A stretch of 64,000 nt of DNA from positions 744,001-808,000 of the forward strand of contig NZ_JBAJIJ010000001.1 of NCBI RefSeq assembly GCF_036867135.1, read 5' to 3'. Below the pieces are notes generated by a model, which saw only the letters and a list, made by a program, of their open reading frames with translations, ran no database searches and was not told the origin of the DNA. The position numbers and the translations under genes were made by a program. Source of the DNA: Aeromicrobium sp. Sec7.5. Its GTDB lineage: Bacteria; Actinomycetota; Actinomycetes; Propionibacteriales; Nocardioidaceae. Shown piece after piece: positions 46,215 to 55,237 of the stretch. The number at the start of each line of letters is the position of its first letter. Position 1 is the stretch's first letter.

Positions 46215-46958
46215 GTGATGCCCTACCGCCTGCCGATGCGCTGGTCCGACCTCGACCAGCTCAACCACGTCAACAACGTCGTCTACCTGTCCTACGCGGC
46301 CGAGGCGCGAGCGGCGCTCGTCGAGGACGGCGTCCTGGACGGGGACCTCGAGCCGGTCTCGATCTCGATCGACTTCGCACGACCCATGCTCCTGTCGAGT
46401 CGCACCGTCGTGGTCGAGCAGGAGCTCGACGGCGACGTGCTGACCCAGCTGATCACCCAGGAGAGCGATCCGTCAGCAGGTCCGGGACCGCGCGGCGAGC
46501 GGGTCGTCTACGCCTCGATCGCGACGCGGCTCGGTGCCCGGAGCGACCTCGGGGCGCCTCAGGTCGACGGCTCGATGGCGCCGTTCCGCGGTCGCCGCGG
46601 TGACGTCGGCCCGTCGGGCCGGGTCGATCCCGTGCGGGTGTTCGAGTACTTCCAGGAGTCGCGCATCATCTGGATGTCGCAGGGCGGGCGCACCCGGCAG
46701 CTCGGGCACGTGGTCGTGGCCAATCTCGAGGTCGAGTACGGGCTGCCGGTTCCGTGGCGTCGCGAGCCGTGGGAGATGGTGGTCGCCGTCGCGAAGTTCG
46801 GCACCAAGTCGGTCACGCTCGCCTGCGAGTGGCGCGACGGACCGACCGTGCTGGCCCGCAACTCCGCGGTGCTCGTGGCCTTCGACATCGAGACCCAGAA
46901 GGCGCGGTCACTGACCGACGCCGAGCGCATCTACCTCGAGGGACTCGGCCCCGCCTGA
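46215..46958 (+). CDS. Acyl-CoA thioesterase, double hot-dog
   Basis: 247 residues. The first hot-dog shows MRWSDLDQLNHVNNVVYLSY with the catalytic-type Asp; the second, EYFQESRIIWMSQGG. Two tandem domains fit the 4-hydroxybenzoyl-CoA thioesterase-like class. GTG 46215 is preceded by CATGAT (46203-46208) 6 bp away, consistent with a leaderless start. It sits downstream of the carboxylase pair. Substrate chain length cannot be told. Confidence 0.85.
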   Translation: MMPYRLPMRWSDLDQLNHVNNVVYLSYAAEARAALVEDGVLDGDLEPVSISIDFARPMLLSSRTVVVEQELDGDVLTQLITQESDPSAGPGPRGERVVYASIATRLGARSDLGAPQVDGSMAPFRGRRGDVGPSGRVDPVRVFEYFQESRIIWMSQGGRTRQLGHVVVANLEVEYGLPVPWRREPWEMVVAVAKFGTKSVTLACEWRDGPTVLARNSAVLVAFDIETQKARSLTDAERIYLEGLGPA

Positions 46959-47000
46959 CGGCCCTGCCTGACGGCCCTGCCTGACGGCCCTGCCTGACGC
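46953..47000. repeat. 13-bp tandem repeat including the stop codon
   Basis: GCCTGACGGCCCT recurs with TGA at 46956, 46969, 46982 and 46995. The first TGA ends the thioesterase; since 13 is not a multiple of three, the copies offer stops in all three frames. Confidence 0.85.
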
Positions 47001-47008
47001 CCGCGGGG

Positions 47009-47401
47009 TCAGCCGGGGGTGTTCACCATGAACTGCGCGGCGTGCTGGGCGTAGGTCCAGAATCGCTCGTCCTGCTCCGCGGTCAGGTCCGCCGCGTCGA
47101 GCCCGGCCCGGAAGTGGCCGAGCCAGCGGTCGCGGGCCTCGGGGGTGACCTCGAACGGTGCGTGACGCATCCGGAGCCGCGGGTGGCCGCGCTGCTCGCT
47201 GTACGTGGTGGGCCCGCCCCAGTACTGCTCGAGGAACTGCGTGAAACGTTCCTCCGCGGGGCCGAGGTCGGCCTCGGGGTACATCGGGCGCAGCACCGGG
47301 TCAGCGGCCACTCCCGCGTAGAAGACGTGCACGATCGCGGCGATCGTGGCCCGACCGCCGATCTCGTCGTAGTAGCTGGCCTCGGGGCCTGGGGTGGTCA
47401 C
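47009..47401 (-). CDS. glbO: Group II truncated hemoglobin GlbO
   Basis: 130 residues from GTG 47401, overlapping the MscS stop (GTGA). It follows the trHbO pattern closely: HVFYAGVAADPVLRPMYPE (Tyr B10), FLEQYWGGPTTYSEQRGHP, the proximal His in RMRHAPFEV and Trp G8 in RWLGHF. trHbO binds O2 tightly and is membrane-associated in mycobacteria; glbO (Rv2470) is near pepN there as well. Confidence 0.93.
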   Translation of the reverse strand: MTTPGPEASYYDEIGGRATIAAIVHVFYAGVAADPVLRPMYPEADLGPAEERFTQFLEQYWGGPTTYSEQRGHPRLRMRHAPFEVTPEARDRWLGHFRAGLDAADLTAEQDERFWTYAQHAAQFMVNTPG

Positions 47402-48309
47402 TCTGCCTCCGGGGCCGAGGCGAGGACGGAGGACGGGATGCGGATGCCGGCCTCGTCGAAGCTGGCCTTGATGCGCTCGCGCATCGTGCGGGCCACGGTC
47501 CACTGCTCGAGCGGAGCCGTCTTCAGCACGACGCGCACGACGGCTCCGTCCTTGTCGAAGCGCTCGACGCCCCAGACCTCGGGCTCCTCGATGATGATGC
47601 CGCGCAGGGCCGGCTCCTCGTACAACGTGTGGGCGACGTCGGCGAGCACGCGCTGCACCTGGGCCAGGTCGGCGTCATAGGTGACCGTGACGTCGAGGAC
47701 CGTGCGGGCCCAGTTCTGCGACTTGTTGCCCACGCGGGCCACCTCGCCGTTGCGGGCGTACCAGACGGTTCCGTTGATGTCGCGCAGTCGCGTGACGCGC
47801 AGGCCGACCGCCTCGACCGTGCCGGTGGCCTCGCCCATGTCGATGACGTCACCGACGCCGTACTGGTCCTCCATGATCATGAAGATGCCGGCGAGGAAGT
47901 CCTTCACGAGCGTCTGGGCACCGAAGCCGAGCGCGACGCCGAGGATGCCGGCGCCGGTCAGGAGCGGCGCGATGTTGACGCCGACCTGGTCGAGGATCAT
48001 GACGAAGGCGATGCCGACGATGACGATCGTGGCAATCGAGCCCAGCAGGTCGCCCATGGCCTCGGCGCGCTGGCGGCGCCGCTCGGAGGCGCCGGGCCTG
48101 AGGTCGGCGAGCATCTCGCCAGCCTTGGACTTGGCGAGCACCCCGGGCACGGCGCCGCCGCTGGCGCGTCGCACCACGCGGCCGATGAATCGCTTGACGA
48201 GCCAGCGGATGATCAGGGCGACGGTGATGATGACGAGGACGCCCGCGGGGCGTTCGACGAGGTACTCGTAGAGCTTTCCGTCGGGCAACGACAGGTCGAG
48301 GTCCGGCAT
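47398..48309 (-). CDS. MscS-family small-conductance mechanosensitive channel
   Basis: 303 residues. Three membrane helices; the pore-lining third begins GAGILGVALGFGAQTLVKDFLAG, followed by the beta domain (YGVGDVIDMGEATGTVEAVG) and a C-terminal alpha/beta domain. It releases solutes on hypo-osmotic shock. TAGGCT (48317-48322) is 7 bp before ATG 48309, so the start is leaderless and the longer upstream frame is excluded. It is upstream of and coupled to glbO. Confidence 0.9.
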   Translation of the reverse strand: MPDLDLSLPDGKLYEYLVERPAGVLVIITVALIIRWLVKRFIGRVVRRASGGAVPGVLAKSKAGEMLADLRPGASERRRQRAEAMGDLLGSIATIVIVGIAFVMILDQVGVNIAPLLTGAGILGVALGFGAQTLVKDFLAGIFMIMEDQYGVGDVIDMGEATGTVEAVGLRVTRLRDINGTVWYARNGEVARVGNKSQNWARTVLDVTVTYDADLAQVQRVLADVAHTLYEEPALRGIIIEEPEVWGVERFDKDGAVVRVVLKTAPLEQWTVARTMRERIKASFDEAGIRIPSSVLASAPEAE

Positions 48310-48316
48310 GTCCTCC

Positions 48317-48336
48317 AGCCTACGGGCCGGTACGAT
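48317..48336. promoter_or_regulatory. Back-to-back leaderless promoters
   Basis: TAGGCT on the minus strand (48317-48322) and TACGAT on the plus strand (48331-48336) are only 8 bp apart, each 6-7 bp from a start codon. The two start codons are 33 bp apart, so each -35 region must lie in the opposite gene's -10 region or coding sequence. Confidence 0.6.
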
Positions 48337-48342
48337 GGCGTC

Positions 48343-48615
48343 ATGTCGACCCCCGCGCGTCTGCTCGCCCTCGCCACGACCGTGGTCACGATGATCGTGA
48401 TCGCCCCGGCCGCCGCCCTGGCCGATGCCCCCGCTGCCTGGGAGACCGAGGAAGGCCTGGGCTGGCTCGGCTACCTGGTCCTGCTGGCCGGCATCCCGGT
48501 CGGGCTGATCGCCGTGATCTGGGTCCTCACGGCGCTGCTGTCGCGCAAGAACTACGTGCCGCCGGCGCCGGGCAACGAGATCCACGTCTCGTCGGGCGCC
48601 GTCGACCACCACTAG
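48343..48615 (+). CDS. Small membrane protein with N-terminal signal segment
   Basis: 90 residues. An N-terminal hydrophobic segment ending in AAALADAP looks like a cleavable signal peptide (ALA-D). A single membrane helix (LGYLVLLAGIPVGLIAVIWV) follows, then a short tail NEIHVSSGAVDHH. No known family is recognised. ATG 48343 is 6 bp after TACGAT. It is divergent from MscS. Confidence 0.7.
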   Translation: MSTPARLLALATTVVTMIVIAPAAALADAPAAWETEEGLGWLGYLVLLAGIPVGLIAVIWVLTALLSRKNYVPPAPGNEIHVSSGAVDHH

Positions 48616-48660
48616 ACCACGGGGGCCGAGGCGTTCTCATCTCCCGGTCCCTCACGGCCT

Positions 48661-48692
48661 GACGCCGCCCGGAGCCTGCTCCGGGCGGCGTC
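48661..48692. terminator. Terminator between converging genes
   Basis: A 14-bp perfect GC stem (48661-48674 with 48679-48692), loop CCTG. A second imperfect hairpin follows at about 48699-48731. They separate the small membrane protein gene from pepN. Confidence 0.75.
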
Positions 48693-48740
48693 GTGTCGCC
48701 CGCGACCCGGAGGCGAGCCGGGCCGCGGGCGTCGGAGCCG

Positions 48741-51263
48741 TCAGGCGCTGACGCCCCCGCGGGCCCGCAGCGCACGCGCGAGGTCGTCGCGGCCCTCCCT
48801 GACGTAGCGGACGGCAGCGGCGGGGGCCGACGTCGTCTGCAGCCAGCTGTCGACGCGGTCCAACGTGGCCAGCTCCGGGTTGGCGTTGGGGAACAGGTTG
48901 ACCAGCGCGGTCTGCCCGATCCAGACGCCCATCTCGTCGATGACCGTCTCGGCCATCTCGAGGTACTTCTCGACGTAGGGACGGAGCACCTCGGCCTGGC
49001 CCGCGACCTGGACGCCGCCGGCGATGCTGCGCCGGGTCTCGTTGGGCGTGCTCTTGTCCTCGACGGCGCGACGCCAGGCCTCGGCCTTGGCCTCGGCCAG
49101 TGGTCGAAGCGCGAGGGCGCCGGCAGCATGCTCCCGGCCCGAGCTCGTGGCGTCGCGCTCGAGCTCGGCGGCGATCTCGTCGGCGTCGGCATGACCGATC
49201 CGGGCGAGCGCGGAGACGAGGGTCCAGCGGAGGTCGGCGTCGACCGTCAGGCCGTCGAGCTCACCGGCGAGCAGCGAGCGCAGGTACTCCGGCGAACGCG
49301 CAGCGCCGGAGTAGCCGCGCACGAGGGCGAGCTGGTGGTCGCTGCCGGGCTCGGCACGCTCGACGAGGGCGCGGACACCGGACTCCCAGCGCTCGGCGAG
49401 GGCGTCGAGATCGGCCTCCGGCGTGTAGAGGTTGACCGCCCCCAGGCCCTGACGCAGCAGGGCACCCACCGCGACAAGGTCGGTCTCGGTGCCGATGCCG
49501 GCGAGCACGAGGTCGATGAAGTCGCTCGAGGCGAGCTCGGCGTCGCGGGTCATGTCCCACGCGGCGCCCCAGCAGAGGGCGCGCGGCAGGGAGTCGGTGA
49601 ACGTCGAGATGCCCCGCTTCAGGGTCGCGAACGACCGCTCGTCGAGGCGGATCTTGGCGTACGTGAGGTCGTCGTCGTTGAGCAGCACCAGATCGGGCTG
49701 GCGGACGCCGACCAGCTCGGCGACGGGGGTGCGCTCGCCCCGCACGTCGGTCTCGATCCGCTCGCGGCGCACGAGCGCCCCGTCGACGAGGTCGTAGAGG
49801 CCGATCGCGATGCGGTGGCGGCGCAGGGTGGGGTGGTCCGGGTGCGCCGTCTGCGCGACGTCGAAGGAGGTGAAGGCGCCCTCGGAGTCGGTCTCCAGCT
49901 CGGCGCGCAGCGTGTTGACGCCCGTGGTCTGCAACCACTCGGCCGACCACGACTGCAGCTCGCGGCCGGACGCCTCCTCGAGCTCGTGCAGCAGGTCGCC
50001 GAGCTCGGTGTTGCCGTAGGCGTGCTTCGCGAAGTAGGCGCGCAGGCCGGCGAGGAAGTCGTCCAGCCCGACCCAGCTCACGAGCTGCTTGAGGCTCGAG
50101 GCGCCCTTGGCGTACGTGATGCCGTCGAAGTTGGCCTCGACCGCGTGCAGGTCGTAGTTGTCGGCCGCGATCGGGTGGGTCGAGGGGAGCTGGTCCTGGC
50201 GGTAGGCCCAGTTCTTGCGGCTGTTGGTGAAGCCGGTCCACGCGTCGGTGAAGCGGGTGGCCTCGACGCTCGAGTGGTGCGCGGCCCACTCGGCGAACGA
50301 CTCGTTGAGCCACAGGTCGTCCCACCACTTCATCGTCACGAGGTCGCCGAACCACATGTGGGCCATCTCGTGCAGGATCGTGTTGGCGCGGCTCTCGTAG
50401 GCGGCCTGGGTCTGACGGCTGCGGAAGATCATCTCGTCGCGGAAGGTCACGCAGCCCGCGTTCTCCATCGCGCCCATGTTGTACTCCGGCACGAAGAGCT
50501 GGTCGTACTTGCCGAACGGGTAGCCCATCTGGAAGGCGTCCTCGAAGAACCCGAAGCCCTGCTTCGTGATCAGCAGGATGTCGTCGGCGTCCAGGTGCTC
50601 CACGAGCGACTGGCGGCAGAACACGCCGAGCGGGATCTCGCCGTGCTCGCCGGTGTAGCTGTCGCGGACGACGTGGTAGTCGCCGGCCACGAGCGCCGTG
50701 ATGTAGGTCGACATCGTCTTGGTCGGCGCGAAGTGCCACGTGCTGGCGCCGTCGGATCCGGCGACCGGGTCCGGCGTGGGGGAGTTGGAGACGACCTGCC
50801 AGTGCGACGGCGCGGTGACGTGGAACGTGAACTCGGCCTTCAGGTCGGGCTGCTCGAACGTCGCGAACACCCGACGGGCGTCGGGCACCTCGAACTGGGT
50901 GTAGAGGTAGACCTTGTCGTCGCTGGGGTCGACGAAGCGGTGCAGGCCCTCGCCCGAGTGCGAGTACAGGTTGCGGGACGTGACGACGAGCTCGTTGCGC
51001 TCCTGCAGTCCCTCGAGCGGGATGCGGCTGTCGGCGTAGACGGCAGGATCGATCGCGTCGCCGTTGAGCGTGATCGCGTCGACCTCGGCGTCGACGAGGT
51101 CGACGAACGTGGAGGCTCCCGCGGTGGCGGAGAACGTCAGGGTCGTGACGGAGCCGAAGCGCTCGTCGCCGACCGTCAGGTCGAGCGCGACGTCGTAGGT
51201 CGGGTCGGACACGACGGACGCGCGCGCTTGGGCTTCTTCACGGGTGAGGTTGGTGCCGGGCAT
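48741..51263 (-). CDS. pepN: Aminopeptidase N (M1 metallopeptidase)
   Basis: 840 residues. The exopeptidase motif NMGAMENAGCVTF precedes the zinc site LHEMAHMWFGDLV (HExxH) with the third ligand Glu in WLNESFAEW 18 residues on. A C-terminal ERAP1-like helical domain of about 300 residues follows. It removes N-terminal residues from cytosolic peptides. ATG 51263 (MPGTNLTREEAQ) is preferred; ATG 51299 would add 12 residues. In M. tuberculosis pepN (Rv2467) is divergent from Rv2466c; here a methyltransferase and a ligase gene have come between. Confidence 0.94.
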   Translation of the reverse strand: MPGTNLTREEAQARASVVSDPTYDVALDLTVGDERFGSVTTLTFSATAGASTFVDLVDAEVDAITLNGDAIDPAVYADSRIPLEGLQERNELVVTSRNLYSHSGEGLHRFVDPSDDKVYLYTQFEVPDARRVFATFEQPDLKAEFTFHVTAPSHWQVVSNSPTPDPVAGSDGASTWHFAPTKTMSTYITALVAGDYHVVRDSYTGEHGEIPLGVFCRQSLVEHLDADDILLITKQGFGFFEDAFQMGYPFGKYDQLFVPEYNMGAMENAGCVTFRDEMIFRSRQTQAAYESRANTILHEMAHMWFGDLVTMKWWDDLWLNESFAEWAAHHSSVEATRFTDAWTGFTNSRKNWAYRQDQLPSTHPIAADNYDLHAVEANFDGITYAKGASSLKQLVSWVGLDDFLAGLRAYFAKHAYGNTELGDLLHELEEASGRELQSWSAEWLQTTGVNTLRAELETDSEGAFTSFDVAQTAHPDHPTLRRHRIAIGLYDLVDGALVRRERIETDVRGERTPVAELVGVRQPDLVLLNDDDLTYAKIRLDERSFATLKRGISTFTDSLPRALCWGAAWDMTRDAELASSDFIDLVLAGIGTETDLVAVGALLRQGLGAVNLYTPEADLDALAERWESGVRALVERAEPGSDHQLALVRGYSGAARSPEYLRSLLAGELDGLTVDADLRWTLVSALARIGHADADEIAAELERDATSSGREHAAGALALRPLAEAKAEAWRRAVEDKSTPNETRRSIAGGVQVAGQAEVLRPYVEKYLEMAETVIDEMGVWIGQTALVNLFPNANPELATLDRVDSWLQTTSAPAAAVRYVREGRDDLARALRARGGVSA

Positions 51264-51311
51264 GGAGACCACTCTGTCACCGGTGACCGACCGGCTCATC
51301 CCGGGGACGCG

Positions 51312-51974
51312 TCAGGCGCGGGTCGCGGTGACGTAGGTGAGCCCGCCGGCGGCGCGCAGGTCGAGGTCGACAAGTCCTGCCTCGGTGGCCCAGGCGCGCA
51401 GCTCTGCGCGGGAGCACCCCGGGCCCAGGACGCCGGCGGCGCGTCCGACCGGCCAGACGCCGCGATACGGCCAGGCGGCGTCGGTCACGATCGTGCTGAG
51501 CGCCAGGCGCCCGCCCGGCGCGAGGACCCGGGCGATCTCGCGGACGGCAGCCCGCGGGTCCGGGAAGCAGTGCAGGCTCGTGAAGGCGAGCACGAGCTGG
51601 ACGGCTCCGTCGTCCAGGGGCAGGTGGCCGACGTCCATCTCCACGGTCTCGATGCCGGCGAGGCCGAGGCGCCGGGCCTCGGCCCGGGTGCGCTCGAGCA
51701 TCGTGGGGGAGATGTCGGCCGCGAGGTACCGCAGGCCGTGTCCGTCCGTGAGGTCGCGGAGCGCGACCCCGCCGCCGCAGGGGATGTCCAGCACCGTGTC
51801 GCCCGGGTCGAGCCGTGCGAGCTCGTGCCCTGCGGCCCGGTGCAGCACGTCGATGCCGGATCCCACGCCGATCCGCCACAGGAGCGCACCGAGTCGCGGG
51901 TCGCCCGAGATGCGGTCGTACACGAACGCCCACGGGTGGTCGCGCTGCCAGCTTCGGCTCGAGCCCTCTGCCAT
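51312..51974 (-). CDS. Class I SAM-dependent methyltransferase
   Basis: 220 residues. Motif I VLDIPCGGGVALRDL, an acidic ribose-binding MDVGHLPLDDGAVQLVL, and VLAPGGRLALS make a Methyltransf_11-type fold. The substrate is unknown. TACGGT (51981-51986) lies 6 bp before ATG 51974, marking a leaderless start and excluding the longer frame. It is divergent from the YbdK gene, about 110 bp away. Confidence 0.85.
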   Translation of the reverse strand: MAEGSSRSWQRDHPWAFVYDRISGDPRLGALLWRIGVGSGIDVLHRAAGHELARLDPGDTVLDIPCGGGVALRDLTDGHGLRYLAADISPTMLERTRAEARRLGLAGIETVEMDVGHLPLDDGAVQLVLAFTSLHCFPDPRAAVREIARVLAPGGRLALSTIVTDAAWPYRGVWPVGRAAGVLGPGCSRAELRAWATEAGLVDLDLRAAGGLTYVTATRA

Positions 51975-52083
51975 GGGCTCACCGTAGGGCTCGCCGCTGC
52001 TGGCGACCACCTTTCCCGCGGGGCGCGTCACGCGGAGCACGCCGGGGCGGCGCCGTGCCGGTCGCTCGGGCAGGATGGTGCCC

Positions 52084-53226
52084 ATGGCCGTTCCCTTCGC
52101 CGTCTCCGAGCGTTCCACGGTCGGCATCGAGTGGGAGCTGGCCCTCGTCGACGCCGACTCCGGCGACCTGCGTCAGGTCGCCGAGTACGTGCTCGACGCC
52201 GTCGCCCCCGTGGGGGGTGGGCAGCACCCGCACATCCGCCAGGAGCTGCTGGTCAACACCGTCGAGATCGTCTCCGGCGTGTCGCGGACCGTGGCCGAGG
52301 CGGGCCGTGACCTGGAGCAGAGCATCGAGCTCATCCGCACCGTCACCGATCGGCTCAGGGTCGAGCTCCTGTGCGCCGGCACCCACCCGTTCTCGCGCTG
52401 GGACATGCAGAAGGTCACCGACAAGGAGCGTTACGCGACGCTGATCGACCGCACCCAGTGGTGGGGCCGACAGATGTTGATCTACGGCGTGCACGTGCAC
52501 GTGGGCATCGAGGACCGCGACAAGGTCCTGCCGATCAGCCGGGCCCTGCTCGGTCACTACGGCCACCTGCTCGCGCTCAGCGCCTCCTCGCCCTACTGGG
52601 GTGGCAAGGACACGGGGTACGCGTCGAACCGGGCCCTCATGTTCCAGCAGCTCCCCACCGCGGGCCTCGGCTTCCAGTTCGACACCTGGCCCGAGCTCGA
52701 GGGCTACGTCGACGACATGCTGCACACCGGCGTGATCGACTCGTTCGACGAGATCCGGTGGGACATCCGGCCGTCGCCGAAGTTCGGCACGGTCGAGGTC
52801 CGCGTCTGCGACGGCATCCCCACGCTGACCGAGGTTCTCAGCATCTCGGCGCTGATCCACTGCCTGGTCGAGCACTTCTCGCGTGAGCTCGACGCCGGCC
52901 GCGAGCTGCCCACGATGCCGCCGTGGTTCGTGCAGGAGAACAAGTGGCGCGCGGCCCGGTACGGGATGGACGCCATCTTGATCCTCGACCGCGCCGCCGA
53001 CGAGCAGCTCGTCACCGACGACCTCGCCCGTTGGCTCACGATCCTGGAGCCCGTGGCGCACGACCTGGGCTGCACCCAGGAGCTGGCCGGCGTCGCCGAC
53101 ATCATCGCCGGGGGTGCCTCCTACCAGCGGCAGCGAGCCGTCGCTGCCGCGCACAGTGGAGAGCTCGACGCCGTGGCGGCCGCGCTGGTCGAGGAAATGC
53201 GCACGGGCCGGCCGGTGTTCTCCTAG
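52084..53226 (+). CDS. YbdK-type carboxylate-amine/glutamate-cysteine ligase
   Basis: 380 residues. Family motifs: TVGIEWELALVD, QELLVNTVEIVSG, GTHPFSRW, YGVHVHVGI, and EIRWDIRPSPKFGTVEVRVCD. This is the GCS2/YbdK family, which has weak gamma-glutamylcysteine ligase activity; in actinobacteria a relative, EgtA, makes gamma-Glu-Cys for ergothioneine. No other egt gene is adjacent, so I leave it unnamed. CAGGAT (52071-52076) is 7 bp before ATG 52084. Confidence 0.85.
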   Translation: MAVPFAVSERSTVGIEWELALVDADSGDLRQVAEYVLDAVAPVGGGQHPHIRQELLVNTVEIVSGVSRTVAEAGRDLEQSIELIRTVTDRLRVELLCAGTHPFSRWDMQKVTDKERYATLIDRTQWWGRQMLIYGVHVHVGIEDRDKVLPISRALLGHYGHLLALSASSPYWGGKDTGYASNRALMFQQLPTAGLGFQFDTWPELEGYVDDMLHTGVIDSFDEIRWDIRPSPKFGTVEVRVCDGIPTLTEVLSISALIHCLVEHFSRELDAGRELPTMPPWFVQENKWRAARYGMDAILILDRAADEQLVTDDLARWLTILEPVAHDLGCTQELAGVADIIAGGASYQRQRAVAAAHSGELDAVAAALVEEMRTGRPVFS

Positions 53227-53260
53227 ACAGACCTGACTTCCCCCAACCTGAGGAGCTCCC

Positions 53261-53866
53261 GTGGCCACCGAGAACGTCGACTTCTGGTTCGACCCGCTGT
53301 GCCCGTTCGCCTGGATCACGTCGCGCTGGATGCTCCAGGTCGAGAAGGTCCGCGACGTGAAGACCACCTTCCACGTCATGAGCCTGTCGGTCCTCAACGA
53401 GGACAAGGACGTGCCCCAGGACTACAAGGACATGATCCAGCGCGGCTGGGGTCCGGTGCGCCTGGCCATCGCGATCGAGCAGCAGCACGGCACGGAGAAG
53501 CTCGCCGAGTACTACACCTCCATCGGCACCAAGCGGCACAACGAGGGTCGTGAGTTCGAGCCGGAGCTCTTCGCCGAGGTGCTCGCCGAGGTCGGCCTGC
53601 CCGCCGAGCTCGCGTCGGCCGCCGACGACGCGTCGCTCGACGACGCGGTCCGCGCCTCCCACCAGGTCGGCATCGACAAGGTCGGCGAGGAGGTCGGCAC
53701 CCCGGTCATCGAGATCGCGGGCACCGCGTTCTTCGGGCCCGTGCTCCAGTCGATCCCGCGCGGCGAGACGGCCGGCACGGTCTTCGACGGCGCCCGCGCC
53801 CTGGCCGGGTTCCCCGACTTCTTCGAGCTCAAGCGCACCCGCCACGGCGAGCTCGACTTCAGCTGA
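53261..53866 (+). CDS. Rv2466c-like mycothiol-dependent oxidoreductase, lacking second cysteine
   Basis: 201 residues. [38 protein letters not shown] and [13 protein letters not shown] follow M. tuberculosis Rv2466c (mycothiol-dependent nitroreductase, DsbA-like fold) nearly motif for motif. Rv2466c has CPWC; here it is CPFA, so only Cys14 remains. A mycothiol-assisted monothiol mechanism would still be possible. GTG 53261 has GAGGAG 5 bp upstream. The next gene starts 2 bp after its stop. Confidence 0.87.
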   Translation: MATENVDFWFDPLCPFAWITSRWMLQVEKVRDVKTTFHVMSLSVLNEDKDVPQDYKDMIQRGWGPVRLAIAIEQQHGTEKLAEYYTSIGTKRHNEGREFEPELFAEVLAEVGLPAELASAADDASLDDAVRASHQVGIDKVGEEVGTPVIEIAGTAFFGPVLQSIPRGETAGTVFDGARALAGFPDFFELKRTRHGELDFS

Positions 53867-53868
53867 GC

Positions 53869-54738
53869 GTGCTCCATCCCGAGGCCCGCGCCTACCTGGC
53901 GGCGATGGGGGAGCCCGAGGTCGTGACGGCCGAGGCGATCACGGCCGCTCGCGCCCAGATGCGCGAGGCAGTGCCCCCGCCCGACGAGCGGGTCGCCGTC
54001 GAGCACGTGAGCGACGTCGACGCGCACGGTGTTCCGTGCCGGCTCTACCGACCACGTCCCGGCGCCCCGGTGGCGCTGTACGTGCACGGGGGCGGCTGGG
54101 CGCTGCACGACCTGGAGACCCACGACGCGTTCTGCCGCTACCTGGCTGACGCATCGGGCTTCGCCCTGCTCGCTGTCGACTACCGGCGCACTCCGGAGCA
54201 CCCGTACCCGGCGCCGCTCGACGACGTCGAGACCGCCGCCGGGTGGCTCCGCGGGGCCGCGTCCGCCATGGACGTCGACGCCACGCGGCTCCCGGCGATC
54301 GGCGACTCAGCAGGCGGCAACCTCGTGGCCGGGCTCGCGGTGCGCGCCCCGCGGGCCATCGACCTTCAGGTGCTGCTCTATCCGGCGACCGACCGTCGCG
54401 CCGTGCTGCCTGCCGAGGACAACGCGGCCCTGGACGCCAGGGCGATGGAGTGGTTCTGGGAGGCCTACGCCCCCGGAGAGGTGGGTGACCTCCCGGAGGT
54501 CTCCCCGCTGCGGGCCGAGCTGGCCGGACTCCCCCCGGCGGTGGTCGTCACCGCTGAGCACGACTCCCTGCGGGACCAGGGCGAGGCGTACGCGGCCGCG
54601 CTGGCCGAGGCCGGGGTCGCGGTCGTCGCCCACCGCGTGCTCGGCCAGGTGCACGGTTTCTGGCGCCAGCCCGACCTCTTCGGCGCGTCCCGGTCCACCG
54701 TGGCCACCGTCGCCGCACTCCTCCACCACCGGTACTGA
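53869..54738 (+). CDS. HSL-family alpha/beta hydrolase (esterase)
   Basis: 289 residues. The oxyanion motif YVHGGGWALHD and nucleophile GDSAGGNLV are those of hormone-sensitive-lipase-type esterases; the late Asp (AEHDSLRDQG) and His (QVHGFW) complete the triad. No signal peptide. Ester substrate unknown. It follows the Rv2466c-like gene with 2 bp between; in M. tuberculosis a lipase gene (lipP) is also in this neighbourhood. Confidence 0.9.
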   Translation: MLHPEARAYLAAMGEPEVVTAEAITAARAQMREAVPPPDERVAVEHVSDVDAHGVPCRLYRPRPGAPVALYVHGGGWALHDLETHDAFCRYLADASGFALLAVDYRRTPEHPYPAPLDDVETAAGWLRGAASAMDVDATRLPAIGDSAGGNLVAGLAVRAPRAIDLQVLLYPATDRRAVLPAEDNAALDARAMEWFWEAYAPGEVGDLPEVSPLRAELAGLPPAVVVTAEHDSLRDQGEAYAAALAEAGVAVVAHRVLGQVHGFWRQPDLFGASRSTVATVAALLHHRY

Positions 54739-54751
54739 CACACTGGCCCGC

Positions 54752-55237
54752 ATGCGCGTCCACGTCGCGGCGGACCACGCCGGATACGAGCTCAAGACCC
54801 ATCTCCTGGCCTGGTTGGCCGACAGCGGCTACGAGCCCGTCGACCACGGCGCGTTCGCCTACGACGCGCTCGACGACTACCCGCCGTTCTGCGTCGCCGC
54901 CGCTGAGGCCGTCGCCGCCGAGCCGGGTTCGCTCGGCATCGTGATCGGGGGCTCGGGCAACGGCGAGCAGATCGCGGCCAACAAGGTCACCGGCATCCGT
55001 GCCGCCCTGGCCTGGAGCACCGAGATCGCCTCGCTCGCCCGCCAGCACAACAACGCGCAGGTCGTCTCGATCGGCGCGCGGATGCACTCCGTGGAGGAGG
55101 CCACGGCGATCGTCGAGACGTTCCTGACCACTCCGTGGAGCGACGAGGCGCGGCACCAGCGCCGCATCGACCTGCTGCTCGGCTACGAGACCACCGGCGC
55201 GTTTCCCGGCGGATCTGGCCCCGACGCAGGTGCCTGA
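54752..55237 (+). CDS. rpiB: Ribose-5-phosphate isomerase B
   Basis: 161 residues. AADHAGYELK (catalytic His/Asp area), YDALDDYPPFC, IGGSGNGEQIAANK and RQHNNAQVVSIGAR are RpiB signatures. GSGNGE, with Gly in place of Cys, is the actinobacterial form in which Glu is the base. It interconverts ribose-5-P and ribulose-5-P. CACACT (54739-54744) is 7 bp before ATG 54752. Its end overlaps nei by 8 bp, the same order as Rv2465c-Rv2464c. Confidence 0.94.
   Translation: MRVHVAADHAGYELKTHLLAWLADSGYEPVDHGAFAYDALDDYPPFCVAAAEAVAAEPGSLGIVIGGSGNGEQIAANKVTGIRAALAWSTEIASLARQHNNAQVVSIGARMHSVEEATAIVETFLTTPWSDEARHQRRIDLLLGYETTGAFPGGSGPDAGA

Noticed and set aside
48693-52310. A 1,205-codon plus-strand frame opposite pepN and the methyltransferase
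   Set aside because: Shadow frame; pepN on the other strand has GAMEN and HExxH motifs in place.
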